Positions 12,527 through 23,012 of a DNA stretch of 64,000 bases are shown here, piece by piece. Source of the DNA: Megascapheus bottae (taxonomy: Eukaryota > Chordata > Mammalia > Rodentia > Geomyidae); the NCBI GenBank assembly GCA_024803745.1, contig JANJXV010000014.1, forward strand, positions 4,937,001 to 5,001,000, written 5' to 3'. The position numbers and the translations under genes are program-made. The notes beneath the pieces were generated by a model that ran no database searches, was not told the origin of the DNA, and saw nothing but the letters and a program-made list of their open reading frames with translations. Positions within the stretch are counted from its first letter, which is position 1. Every line of letters begins with the position of its first letter.

Positions 12527-12760
12527 AAGCTGGTGTGGTGACTCACACCTGTAATCATAGCTACTCAGGAGGCTGAGATCTGAGGATCAAGGTTCAAAGC
12601 CAGTCCAGGCACAAAAGGACCTAATACTCTTATCTCCAATTAACCCCTAGAAAACGGGAAGTGGGGTTTGGCTCAAGGGTAGAGTGGTAGCCTTGAGCGG
12701 AAGAGCTCAAGGACAATGCCAGACTGAGTTCAAGCCCCATGACCCCCCCCCAAAAAAGCC
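12527..12760 (+). repeat. B1-like/ID-like dimeric SINE
   Basis: The 7SL-like head (ACACCTGTAATCATAGCTAC) is followed by CTTATCTCCAATTAACCCCT and the right module to GTTCAAGCCCCATGAC. The tail has become C9-A6. Confidence 0.92.
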
Positions 12761-13129
12761 AAACAATGTAATAAGGATCTGCCAGGAAAATAATCCATAC
12801 CTGGGTACTAAATTCAGCTTGATCAAAGTTAAATAGAACCGAACCAAGTCTTAATCTTATCGTTTTCTTTTCTATTTTTGTATCCATGGGAAAAAAATGT
12901 GAGTTGGGAAGCTGAGTATATTCCCATTGGACCTGGTATGTCCAAAATGTAGCTTCAGGATACCTCATAAGGAAAAGAAGTGCTTAGCTGGTGCTTGTTT
13001 ATTTGTTTACTTGCTTATTTAAACCAAAAGAAGCTTTATGTAATGAAGGTGAGAGCTCTTTTCTCTCTAGAACTCAACAAGTTTATCTTTATCTCATAGA
13101 AAGGGAATACAAAGATATTTGACATCCCA

Positions 13130-13315
13130 TAGCCTAGTGTGTGCCCAGTACAGTGCCCAAAGTTCTTCCTTTGTGTTGCCTCTTTTCATCTTTACAATAA
13201 GAGGAAGCTAAGATGGAGTGGTTAATTTATTTGTCTAACATTAGGCAGCTAAGAAATAGCAGGGGTATGAATCAAAAGGAAGTCTTGAGACTTGTGATCC
13301 AGTATTGTTCTTCTA
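13130..13315 (-). repeat. Possible MIR/L2 fragment
   Basis: The order TCTTTACAATAAGAGGAAGC, then GTGGTTAATTTATTTG, then GGCAGCTAAGAAATAGCAG follows reverse-complement MIR. It is diverged. Confidence 0.45.
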
Positions 13316-13431
13316 CAAGGGAAATAAAAAGGAAAAAAATAGTATTAAATAAAGGATATTGTTAAATCATAAAAAGAAAAAAGTAGCATTGAATTCAACT
13401 GTAGTGTCTTCTATGCAAGCTAAATAAGTGG

Positions 13432-13830
13432 CTTTGAAAGTTTGGTGTCTGGGTTAGTACCAGCCTCTTTAGACCTTATTAGAAATGCAGATTCTCAAGC
13501 CCCATTCTATACCTAATGAATTTCAAGCTCTTGGACTAAAGCCCAGTAACCTGTGCTTCAGTAAGCCCTCCACTTGATCTTTTTTTTTTTCCTTTTGCCA
13601 GTCCTGGGCCTTGAACTAAGGCCCAAGCATTGCCATTGGCCTTTCTCGAAGCTAGAGCTCTACCACTTGAGCTGCCACACCACTTCTGGCTTTTTTCTAT
13701 GTAGGTGGTGCTGAGGAGTCGAACCCTGGTCTTTGTGCATGCTAGGCAAGCACTCTACCACTAGGCCAAACTCCCAGCCCTCCACTTGATCATAAAATAC
13801 CCTTTAGGATAGGAATCACTAGACTGGATA
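13432..13830 (+). repeat. MER5A-type hAT DNA transposon fossil, split by a SINE
   Basis: The MER5A order is visible: an AAAGTTTGGT start, CCTTATTAGAAATGCAGATT, CCCATTCTATACCTAATGAA and CCAGTAACCTGTGCTTCAGT, then the AAGCCCTCC region. It resumes after the inserted SINE at 13792 and ends GGAATCACTAG. It is non-autonomous and inactive. Confidence 0.75.
13580..13777 (-). repeat. ID-like dimeric SINE inserted in MER5A
   Basis: Both halves are read in reverse. A perfect 14-bp TSD (CCCTCCACTTGATC) of MER5A sequence sits at 13566-13579 and 13778-13791, proving the insertion order. Confidence 0.93.
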
Positions 13831-13862
13831 ACACACTCACCAAGAAGGAGAGTTAAGAATTC

Positions 13863-13864
<2 letters not shown>

Positions 13865-13917
<53 letters not shown>

Positions 13918-13936
13918 GTGTGTGTGTGTTGTGTGT
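13865..13936. repeat. (TG)n microsatellite
   Basis: More than 25 TG units, with a TGTTGTG interruption near the end. Confidence 0.97.
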
Positions 13937-13949
13937 TTAAATATCTCAG

Positions 13950-14168
13950 GCTGAGTGCCAGTGGCCTATGCCTATAATCCTACCTACTCAGGAAGCTGAG
14001 ATCTGAGGATGGCAGTTCAAAGTCAGCTGAGATAGGAAAGTCAATGACACTCTTATCTCCAATAAGCCACCAAAGAAGCTAGAAGGGAAGCTGTGGTTCA
14101 ACTGGTAAACTGCCAGCCTTGAACAAAAAAGATCAGGACTCCCAGGCCCTGAGGTCAAAACCAAGGAC
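13950..14168 (+). repeat. B1-like/ID-like dimeric SINE
   Basis: Head GCCTATAATCCTACCTACTC, linker CTTATCTCCAATAAGCCACC and right module to CCAAGGACCAG. No clear tail remains. Confidence 0.9.
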
Positions 14169-14185
14169 CAGTATGTCTTCCAGGT

Positions 14186-14438
14186 ACTAGCGGCTTGTGC
14201 CTGTAATCCTAGCTACTCAGGATGCTGAAATCTGAGGATCACGGTTCAAAGCCAGCCCAGTCTCACAGCCCAAAGTCTGTGAGACTCTCATCTCCAATTA
14301 ACCACCAGAAAACTAGAAGAGGCACTGTGGCACAAATGGGAGAGCACTAGCCTTGAGCTGAAGAGCCCAGGGACAGCCCCCAAGCCCAGAGTTCAAGCCC
14401 CATGACCCACAAAAAAACAAAAACAAACAAAAAAATGT
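14186..14438 (+). repeat. B1-like/ID-like dimeric SINE
   Basis: A second copy of the family follows the previous one in the same orientation. It has the full head, linker and right module, and a CA5-type tail. Confidence 0.92.
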
Positions 14439-16292
14439 CTTAGGTGATGGCTTTTATTCAGTGTAGAACTTCTTGGGTTAAAGTCATGTGGTCAGAACAG
14501 GAATAAGTGACTCAGCAGAGGAGGGAAAAGAATTTAGTCATTCCAGGTCATCTACAGAATGACTTGATGCAGCCAAGAGTTGATCAAAGAAATGATTATT
14601 TTAATTTCAATTATATGTCTACAATTTCCCGCAGTGTAAAGATGGAATCCCTTTTTTTTTTTAGTGTAGGTGGGATAGGAAAAGTGTTGGAAGTCAGCTC
14701 TTTTTCAACAATACAAATTGAATATATCAACCATAACTGATGATTTTTTTAAAAAATTTTTTAAAACTGTTATAATGAAGATGAGATTTAAGATGCATAG
14801 AATTAAACATTCACTGCTAAAGAATTTACTGTGTTTTTAATGTAGGTATGTCCCATCTGTAAAACAATTGTAGTCCCTTCTCTCTCCCTCATATTTCTGC
14901 TGTTGGTGTTACTTGACCTTCAAGACCATATTTTCATTCTAGAATGTTTTATGTCATATTATAATATAGCAGGAATGATGTTTGAGAGGAGCAAGTCACA
15001 GATTTAGTGGCTTTGCTTAGCAGTCTCCCCAGTATTGGAAAGTTTGATTAATTCTGGCATACAGTTAAGAGGTACATGCCTTCTCTTCTAAAGCTGAATA
15101 CTGAAGAAATATGAACTCAGTAAAGGGAGTCTTGATGCAGATGGTTGTCAAAGAGCCAGAGAATTTCAATACCATCTGTCACAGTTATCCGGGTTTAATA
15201 ATTGTCCACACTGACATGCAGAAGCATTCTACAAAGTGGATTAGAGATTTTTTTAATCTTCTTCCTTTAACTCTTTGTCCTTGGGCAGGCCATCTTTGCT
15301 TCACTTTGAGTTATATTTTAATACTAAAGACATTATATGAATTGTCTGATGACCAGTCTTCTTAAAGAATTGGGAGAGGTGGTTGGATGGACAGACAGAC
15401 TGACAGACAGATAATAGATAACAGGATGGATAGTAGGATAGGATAGATTTATTGTTAACTACATGGTAAAATAAATTTAGTGTCAGTTCTATGTGTATCT
15501 TCTGTGTTGCCTTTTGATCCTGTCATAACTGTTGTCTGTTGTCTGTGGTTTGAAAGTTATGGGGTTTTCCAGGTTACAGCAAAGTCATAAAAATGCACAT
15601 TTAAAAAATAAAACATGCTACTAGTTCTTTGAATACGGAGATTGTGACAAACAGATAGTAATTCTTAGAAGTTCTGGGTTACCAGCTCTGCTGATCCCTA
15701 GCTAAGAAATGCCAAATGCCAGCAGGAAGGACATAACAAACACATTCACTGTTAGAAGGAAACAAGCAAGACTTCATGGTTATATTGCCTCTTGTCTGGT
15801 GGCCTCTCTGGGCTTGTTGTCATTGATTTCTATGAATTAAATACTAAGTAGCTGAGAAGCTAACAGTGAAACTGCCCTTTGTGATTTGGTGGCCAGTGAG
15901 CAAATGTCTAAAATGTCACTGGATGCCTTGCCAGTTTTTTTTATCAGTTACTGTGTTGGTGCTTCTCCATATTCGAGTGCTCTTCTAGTGACATCAAGGA
16001 AATAAAGTCCTTAGCTGACTGTTCCTGAGACTGAGGTTCTCAGGATAATAAGCCCAAGACTGAAAGAAACCTCATCAACTCAGGTCAGAACACAAGGGTG
16101 CAACTCAGGGCATTTGGCTAAACTTGTAGATTTCTTATCTATCAGATAGTTGTCTAAAGAAAAACTACAAAGGAGCATTTTCTTGAGTGAAGAAACACCC
16201 AAGGTGGTACATAGAAAAAGAGATTCATCGTGGTTGAGTAATTAATTCAAGCTAGTTTCTACCTAAGAGCTTTATTCCTTCTGTAATTAATA
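14439..16292. other. Repeat-poor intron
   Basis: No interspersed repeat or gene recognised. A short GACA/GATA-like stretch lies near 15380-15450. Confidence 0.5.
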
Positions 16293-16350
16293 TTTTTTAT
16301 GGCAATGGGGATTGAACTCAGATAGGCACGTGCCCTACCAGTTGAAGGCC
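16293..16350 (-). repeat. Possible old ID-like half-element
   Basis: GGGGATTGAACTCAGATAGG followed by CACGTGCCCTACCAGTTGA resembles the B-box to A-box order of an antisense ID-like unit. It is short and diverged. Confidence 0.35.
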
Positions 16351-17536
16351 ATTTGTTCTGCTGATGGAAGAACATCCCCCCAACTACTCAGTTGGGGACT
16401 CAAAGTCAGAGTCACCTTGGAATCTTCATGCTCCACGTCCTGTAGATTCTGTTCCTCGGGCTCTCTCAAATCTTCCCCTTTTCCTTCCTGCCTTCTGTCA
16501 TCGTAACTGTACCAGTCACCCAGCCTGAAGCAAAAACCTACCAGTCTGTTCCTTGCTTATTTGTATATTTCTGACAAGTTAATTCTTTATCGTCATTGTC
16601 ACAATTTAACAAAACTAGCATAGGTCATTAGCCCTAAGGCCTTCCTATAGAATGCTCCTACTTTATTATTCCCTTCGCATAGACTTTTCCCCCAAGATGC
16701 CATTGTTTGTGTAAATGTTCTACCTGTGCTTTTTCAAAGCTTGTCTCAAGGTTTTGCTCCTTAGAAACCCATTGCTCTCTTGCCTTCTCTTCTCTTTGAG
16801 AGCAGAGCCTAGAGCTGCCTCTTTTAAGAAGAGTCCTGCTGTGTGTTGCCCCTGATTGGCTCCACTGCTGCCTATCTGAACCTTTCTCAGGGCACTTTTC
16901 TCAACCATATTCTTTCAGAAACTATGCAGACAAGTTTCTGTCCACCACAGCTGCAGCAATGATAAAATGCAAAGCAGTATTCTTTATTAGGGACCAGACA
17001 TATGTGTCTGTGTTCCAACCCTTCCAGTTTCATGACTGAGGGCAAATCAGCAACTTCTAAGAGCCTGATATCTTTCCATTAGCATTTACTTTGCTTCAGA
17101 GCTCTCAGGCCTCCTCCTGCTAGAAGTGCCCAGCCCTTTGGTTGCATCTTTTCTATTGTTTCCTTTTCTTTCTGTGTTGGGCTTATGATATTCAATCTCT
17201 TAGAGTAGATAATTTACAGGATTCACTCCAATGCTGTTATTCTGGGTAGACCTTTGTCATTTCTTTGACTCTTCAGCACGTCTCACACAGCTCAGAATTG
17301 TTGACAAGGGTTATTTCACGTCATTGCTTACTATCCTCAGCACTTGAACTACATTATTCAATTTAATCCTCCCAAGTGTCTTGGTACTGGTCATTGACGA
17401 TCCTGGAACCCAGATTAACAGCCATACTCAACTATAGATGAACCACTCTAAAAATTTAGGAATAATAATGGGATCTAAAATACTGTCATTTCAGGAAGTA
17501 AGAAGATTAAAAATATGAATAAAGCAGGGATTTTAT
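16351..17536. other. Intron without clear features
   Basis: No repeat or coding signal recognised. A weak MIR-like trace lies near 17330-17400. Confidence 0.45.
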
Positions 17537-17622
17537 TTAGTTAGCAACTGGAGATTAAACTCAACAGTCTCATACTTAGTAGACAGGCACTCTTATCACT
17601 TGAATTACACTCCAGTCCCCCC
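17537..17622 (-). repeat. Possible old ID-like half-element
   Basis: CAACTGGAGATTAAACTCAA, GACAGGCACTCTTATCACTT and ACTCCAGTCCCC follow the antisense ID-like order. Confidence 0.45.
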
Positions 17623-18278
17623 TTTTTTTCCTTTTCATACTAAACTATGCATACTGTATGGGACAATATAAGTCTAAGCCATCAAATAAAATAATATATT
17701 GAAGGTGAAAATAACTACCCACTATTTATTAGCAAGAGGAGAGAGGACCAGTGAGTGTCAATTTTCCTGGCCAATTCTGTTTCTCATTCTTCTATCTCCT
17801 ATGCTGTCATTTTTTCTAGTTTGGGTGGAGGCTGTAGATAGAAGTTGGGGTTCTTAATGTATAAAACCAGCAAAGCTGAGTTGATGCAGCCACCTGGACT
17901 TCTTCCCCTGAATAAGAGTGCTTGAGCAGCAGTTTACAAGTCCAGTGTTTATCAGAATCACAGGTCTTCCTCAGTATGTCTCCTGTAAAACTTGTGTGCA
18001 CCTAAGATGCCTGTTGGTCCACAGACCAAATACTATTTTCTAAAACAAGAATTGCTGAAGCATAAATAACAGTAAATCTATAAATCTAGGTGCTATGGAG
18101 CGGTATTTTTTAAATGCTGGAAGTCTAGCTGTAAAAACACTAAATGTTACAGAAGTATAAAATGTGAACTTGTCTCTCCTGTATTCTCATCCAAAACCCT
18201 GAAAGAGAACCCCTAGAATATACTTACCAATCTTCTTGATTGCAAATTTGTGTGTGTACTGGTAAGAATATAACACAA

Positions 18279-18504
18279 GCTGGGTACTAGTAACTCATTC
18301 CTACTACTCTGGGGGCCTGAGATCTGGGGATCATGGTTCAAAGCCAGCAGGGCCAGAAAAGGCCCCAGTGAGACTCTTATCTCCAATAAACTACTCAGAA
18401 AAAGCCAGACGTGGTGCTGTGACTCAAATGGTAGAGCATTAGCCTTGAGTACAAAGAGGCTTAGGGACAGCGCCAGGCCCTGAGTTCAAGCTCTCGGACC
18501 GACC

Positions 18505-18554
<50 letters not shown>
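18279..18554 (+). repeat. B1-like/ID-like dimeric SINE with A-tail and (TA)n
   Basis: All parts are present, then about 27 A and a (TA)n run at 18531-18555. An L1 inserted right after the tail. Confidence 0.92.
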
Positions 18555-18562
<8 letters not shown>

Positions 18563-18569
18563 AACACAC

Positions 18570-19542
18570 TATGGACACATGAAGAAATGCTCGACATTTC
18601 TGGCCATAAAAGAAATGCAAATAAAAACAAGTCTTAAGATTCCACCTCACTCCAGTTAGAATGGCCATGATTTAGAAATCTAATAACGACAGATGCTGGA
18701 GGGGATGTGGCCAGGAGGGATCACTACTACACTGTTAGGAGTGCAAACTTGTTCAATCACTATGGAAAGCAGTATGGCAGTTCCTCAAAAGACTAAACAT
18801 AGAACTCCCCTATGACCCAGCAATTCCACTACTAGACATTTACCCAATTGTCCAGAAACAAGGATATACTAAATCCACTAGCACAACGATGTTCATTGCA
18901 GCACTATTTACCATAGCAAAGATATGGAACCAACCCAGATGTCCCTCAGTTGATGAGTGGATCAACAAGATGTGGTATTTATACACAATGGAATTCTATG
19001 CTGCTGTCAGGAAGAATGACATCGCCCCATTTGTTAGGAAACGGAAAGACTTAGAAAAAAATCATATTAAGTGAAGTAAGCCAGACTCAAAGGAACATAG
19101 GCTCAATGGTTTCCCTCATTTGTCATAATCAGTAGAAACCTTGGGCTCTCCTAGCAGAGATTTACGATAGAACAAAACCTAGATACATAAGGCCATATAG
19201 TATGAAGCTAAATGAAGGGACTTCCAGGACATAGAAACAAAAGCCATATAATGAGTGATTGTTGTCCTTAATGTACTATGTTATCTCTCTTTTGCTGTCC
19301 CTTGGTTATCTCATGTTGTTACAGTATTTCACCTCGTTATCTGATATATTGTGTATGTAAGTATTTGGTTATTTGAAATTGGATAGGGAAGGGGGGAAAA
19401 CAAGATGAGGGGCGCGGGTAGGGGGAGGGAAATGGGGACCAAGACATGAGAAAGGGTATCAATGTTTGTGAAGTAATGCACCTTCTATCTGGTGAATATA
19501 ATGTAGCCCTTCTATTAATTACAATAAAAAATATATGAAAAA
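18570..19542 (+). mobile_element. LINE-1, 5'-truncated (end of ORF2 and 3' UTR)
   Basis: This is a 973-bp 3' end of an L1. The 61-codon frame at 18889-19074 reads MFIAALFTIAKIWNQPRCPS and then WYLYTMEFYAAV, the conserved C-terminal end of L1 ORF2. The upstream part is frame-disrupted. A G-rich 3' UTR follows (GGGAAGGGGGGAAAAC), then TTAATTACAATAAAA. A 15-bp TSD with one mismatch (AGAATGTRAACACAC) sits at 18555-18569 and 19543-19557. It is incapable of retrotransposition. Confidence 0.93.
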
Positions 19543-19557
19543 AGAATGTAAACACAC

Positions 19558-19960
19558 ACGCATGCACATATGCTCTTCCGTAAACCCAGAAATGGACTTG
19601 TACTACTCATAGTTAAGCTGATGAATATTGTCTATTCATCTATTTTCCAGTTTAATTTTTGTTAAAAATTAAAATTTGTTCCTTCGTTGGAACTTAATAC
19701 TAGGATAGTTGGCTTGTATTTTTTTGAACATTTGTCCAAGTATTTCTATATGATAAATTCCAGAGGCAAAATTATGAGGTCAGATGAAATTTTTAAAATT
19801 CTGCTAGCTCAACTAAATTACCCTCCCCAAATCCTAAAATACAGTCTGTTTGTAGTTGAAGGTAGAAGATGAGATTAAGATTTTTTTTTTAAGATTAAGA
19901 AAGATTGTTGAGAATAAAGCATGACAAACTCTCATGTAAGACTTATTTCTACTTAAAAAC
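19558..19960. other. Intron without clear features
   Basis: AT-rich; nothing recognised. Confidence 0.5.
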
Positions 19961-19973
19961 AATACCAACTGGA

Positions 19974-20153
19974 GGGCCAGGAATTTGGCTTAGTGGTAGA
20001 GTGCTTACCTAGCATGCACAAAGACCTGGGTTTGATACCTCGGTACCACATGCATAGAAAAAAGTCAAAAGTGGTGCTGAGTCTCAAGTAGTTGGTCTCT
20101 AGCCTTGAGAAAGTTCAAGGACAGTGCTCAAGCCCACTACTAGCAAAGAAAAA
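19974..20153 (+). repeat. ID-like dimeric SINE
   Basis: Left half complete. The right half lacks the GGCCCTGAGCTC block. The TSD AATACCARCTGGA, with one mismatch, sits at 19961-19973 and 20154-20166. Confidence 0.9.
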
Positions 20154-20541
20154 AATACCAGCTGGAAAATATATGTATTATAATGCTTAAGATGCTTCTT
20201 TCAACTGTAAATTTCACTGTGGGTTTCCTTTTTATCTGTTGGGTCAAGATAGGGAAGGAATTGACCCTTTTTTGTCAGTTAAAAAACTTATCATGTTGAG
20301 TGAGACAAGTGAAGACCAGAGGAACAAAAGGTGCATGGTATCCTGAATATATGGCTATTCTATCCAAACAGTACAAGAGCAAGGCCTCAATATTTGCATA
20401 CCCAATGCTATGGACATGGTATTGGAAATATAAACACAACTACATAGATATAAAAATCTATGACTCTAATTTTAATTTTGTTCTAAAATCTAAGTGCCAG
20501 TGATTGTATTTAGAGATTCCCTTCTTGAATACTTGTTTGTT

Positions 20542-20740
20542 TTCTTTTTTTTTTTTCCAGTCCTGGGCTTAGGCTCAGGGTTTGAGTACTGTCCCTGGGT
20601 TTTCTCAAGGCTAGGGCTCTACCACTTGAGCCACAGCACCACTTCTGGCTTTTTGCTACATATGTGGTACCGAGGAATCGAACCCAGGTCTTCGTGCATG
20701 CTAGGCAAGCACTCTACCACTAGGCCAAACTCCCGGCCGA
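20542..20740 (-). repeat. ID-like dimeric SINE, complete
   Basis: A perfect 16-bp TSD (TGAATACTTGTTTGTT) sits at 20526-20541 and 20741-20756. Confidence 0.93.
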
Positions 20741-20863
20741 TGAATACTTGTTTGTTAAATATGTCATTTGACATATGATGTAAAAATCAACGTTAACAAA
20801 TTCTTTAATTAAAAAAAATTATCTTAGGTAAAGTTCCAAGCAATTTGTCAGAGTCATTTTTTT

Positions 20864-20953
20864 CTTTTTTTTTTATTGTAATTAGTAAAAGGGTTACATG
20901 ATATTTGCTAGATAGAAGGTGCATTAATTCACATACATTGATACCCTTTCACA
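20864..20953 (-). mobile_element. Very short 5'-truncated LINE-1 (90 bp)
   Basis: Reverse complement of the same L1 3' end as at 19440-19530 (ATTGTAATTAGTAAAAGGG, GATAGAAGGTGCATTAATTC, ATTGATACCCTTTC). A perfect 16-bp TSD (TCAGAGTCATTTTTTT) sits at 20848-20863 and 20954-20969. Confidence 0.92.
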
Positions 20954-20969
20954 TCAGAGTCATTTTTTT

Positions 20970-22542
20970 TCAAGTCTGCATAGCAGTCCAAGAATCATTC
21001 TTTAAAGTTCTGTAGTGTCTCTGGCTAGGAGATATTGCATATGGAGTCCTGATATTCCTTCCAGACAGGACCTAAGATCTGGGCCTCTCTCTTCACCCCA
21101 TTCTCCCTTGTTAGTTGCCAGAACTCATGTATCATGACTTGATATTTTGCCTTGAGGGTCTACACTGTGGAATAATTCTAGAACCTCTTCTGTCATCCAT
21201 TTTCTCTAAATAGAAAAAGAATCAGACTAATAAGTTTAGGTCTAGTTGATCATAAAATCTCTCACTTTTCTCGTCACATCTTTCAAACACAGGGTCACAT
21301 AAAAATACTTCTTTTTCAACATGAAATCATCCACTATTTAATCATAAAACATTGGCAAGGAAAGGAAACCTTGATCCACAAAAAGCTTAATTCTTACCAG
21401 TCTAATACCATTCATGCAAACATAGATGGTATAACAGATAAATATGGTTTATGAGATATCACTGTGTGCCTATGGAATTTTCCTCCAGACAGTAGTAAAG
21501 CACTGTTAGAACAAATGGTAAGAATGTGATGATAACTAGATCTTACACTGAAGTAACAGGTATAGTGACACTATAGGACACCCCATTTGGCCCACAGCTG
21601 TAGGCACTGTATTATGATGCCCAGGTTCTATGTTTGCACTGAGGTTCTGCCTCTGTGTTGAGTTTCTTACATGGCAGCTGGACCAGCTGGTATTTGATAT
21701 AACCAACTATACTTAGCTTTCCTGAGTAGCACTGGGCATTTTTCTCATAGAAATAAAATATATTAATTAGTTTAACATTATTTCCTCCTCCTTTCATTTC
21801 CTAATCTCTTTCCTCCCTCCACTTTCTCCTTCTCTTCCCCTCTGTTTGTCCCGTTTCCCTCAGTTCCCTCTCTTCTTCCCATTTTAGGAAATACGGAGCA
21901 TTCGACATGTTCTTCCATACCAGCTTTCTCTGCTAATATATAAAATTGTTGGGTTGTTTTATGTCCTACTCCAGTTTTGTTTACTAAATTAAGTTTACAG
22001 AGACTAGGATTTATTTTGGGATAGTATTCAGAATGGTTGATTGCTTAGAAGTGTGTGTGTATGTGTGCACTTCTATAAAATAGTGAAGAAATAAAAGCTA
22101 GTTAGTTTGGCAGTTAGTTTGCCGAATTTTTCCTATTCATAATCCAGGAGCAGTAGCAAAATGTTTGAATTTAAACAAGTGACTGCTGCATGTGTTGTGC
22201 TATGTTAGCCATTCATTTAATTGGTAGTAATTTAATTTGATAATATAGTTCAATATTCAGAAGCAATTTGGAAGCCAATTTGCTGTGTCTTTTTGCTTAT
22301 CAGAGATATATTGCATTCTCCAAGTATCAGCATACAAGAAAGTCAAATTCAAAATCAATTAAATAGTATGAAGTCCTGATTAAAGATAGATGCTGCATGT
22401 AGTACTTAGTTTCTTGGTTTATTTCCTATTTTATCTTAACTAGTATTTTTTATTTCTTTTTCTTTTTTATAAATTGCAGATTAATAGCTTCTTGTCTCAT
22501 ACTTACCATGAGCCCTAAATCAAAATATACTAAGCTTTTTTT
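20970..22542. other. Repeat-poor intron
   Basis: No interspersed repeat recognised apart from the pyrimidine-rich stretch at 21782-21885. Confidence 0.5.
21782..21885. repeat. Polypyrimidine-rich tract
   Basis: About 100 bases that are mostly C and T on the + strand, including CTTTCCTCCCTCCACTTTC. Confidence 0.7.
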
Positions 22543-22767
22543 CCCCAGTCCTAAGGCTTGAATTCTGAGTCTGGACTGTGTCCCTGAGCTCCTTTTGCTG
22601 AAGGCTAGTGCTCTACCACTTGAGCAACAGCCCCATTTCCAGCTTTTTCTGTGATTTAATTGGAGAGTCTCACAGACTTTCCTTCCCTGGCTGTCTTCAA
22701 ACCACAGTATTTACATCACAGCCTCCTGAGTAGCTGCAGTTGTAGGTGTAAGGCACCAATATCTGGC
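22543..22767 (-). repeat. B1-like/ID-like dimeric SINE, old
   Basis: Reverse order: right module (CCAGTCCTAAGGCTTGAATT, GCTCTACCACTTGAG), linker TTAATTGGAGAGTCTCACAG and head CAGCCTCCTGAGTAGCTGCA. Confidence 0.88.
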
Positions 22768-22926
22768 TTATATTAGGAACATTTAGTTTAAAATGATGCC
22801 TAGTACAATTTTCTCAATTATTTTACTTAAAAATACAGAAACATCCAACATTATAAATAAAGACTGACAGAAAAATAATTAACAGAATTATTTGGAAGAA
22901 TTCTCATTTAGCTAGAACTAGATTTG

Positions 22927-23012
22927 GGAGTGCTAGGGATATATCTCCATGATTGAGTGCTTTGTTTGGTATGTGCAAGGCCCTGGATTGAAACTCTGCA
23001 GCATGATACACA
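22927..23012 (+). repeat. Single ID-like element
   Basis: GCTAGGGATATATCTCCATG, TATGTGCAAGGCCCTGGATT and GAAACTCTGCAGC match the ID tRNA-Ala-derived order with no right module. Confidence 0.65.

Noticed and set aside
18889..19074. Short protein gene with MFIAALFTIAK
   Set aside because: This is the C-terminal remnant of L1 ORF2 in a 5'-truncated element.
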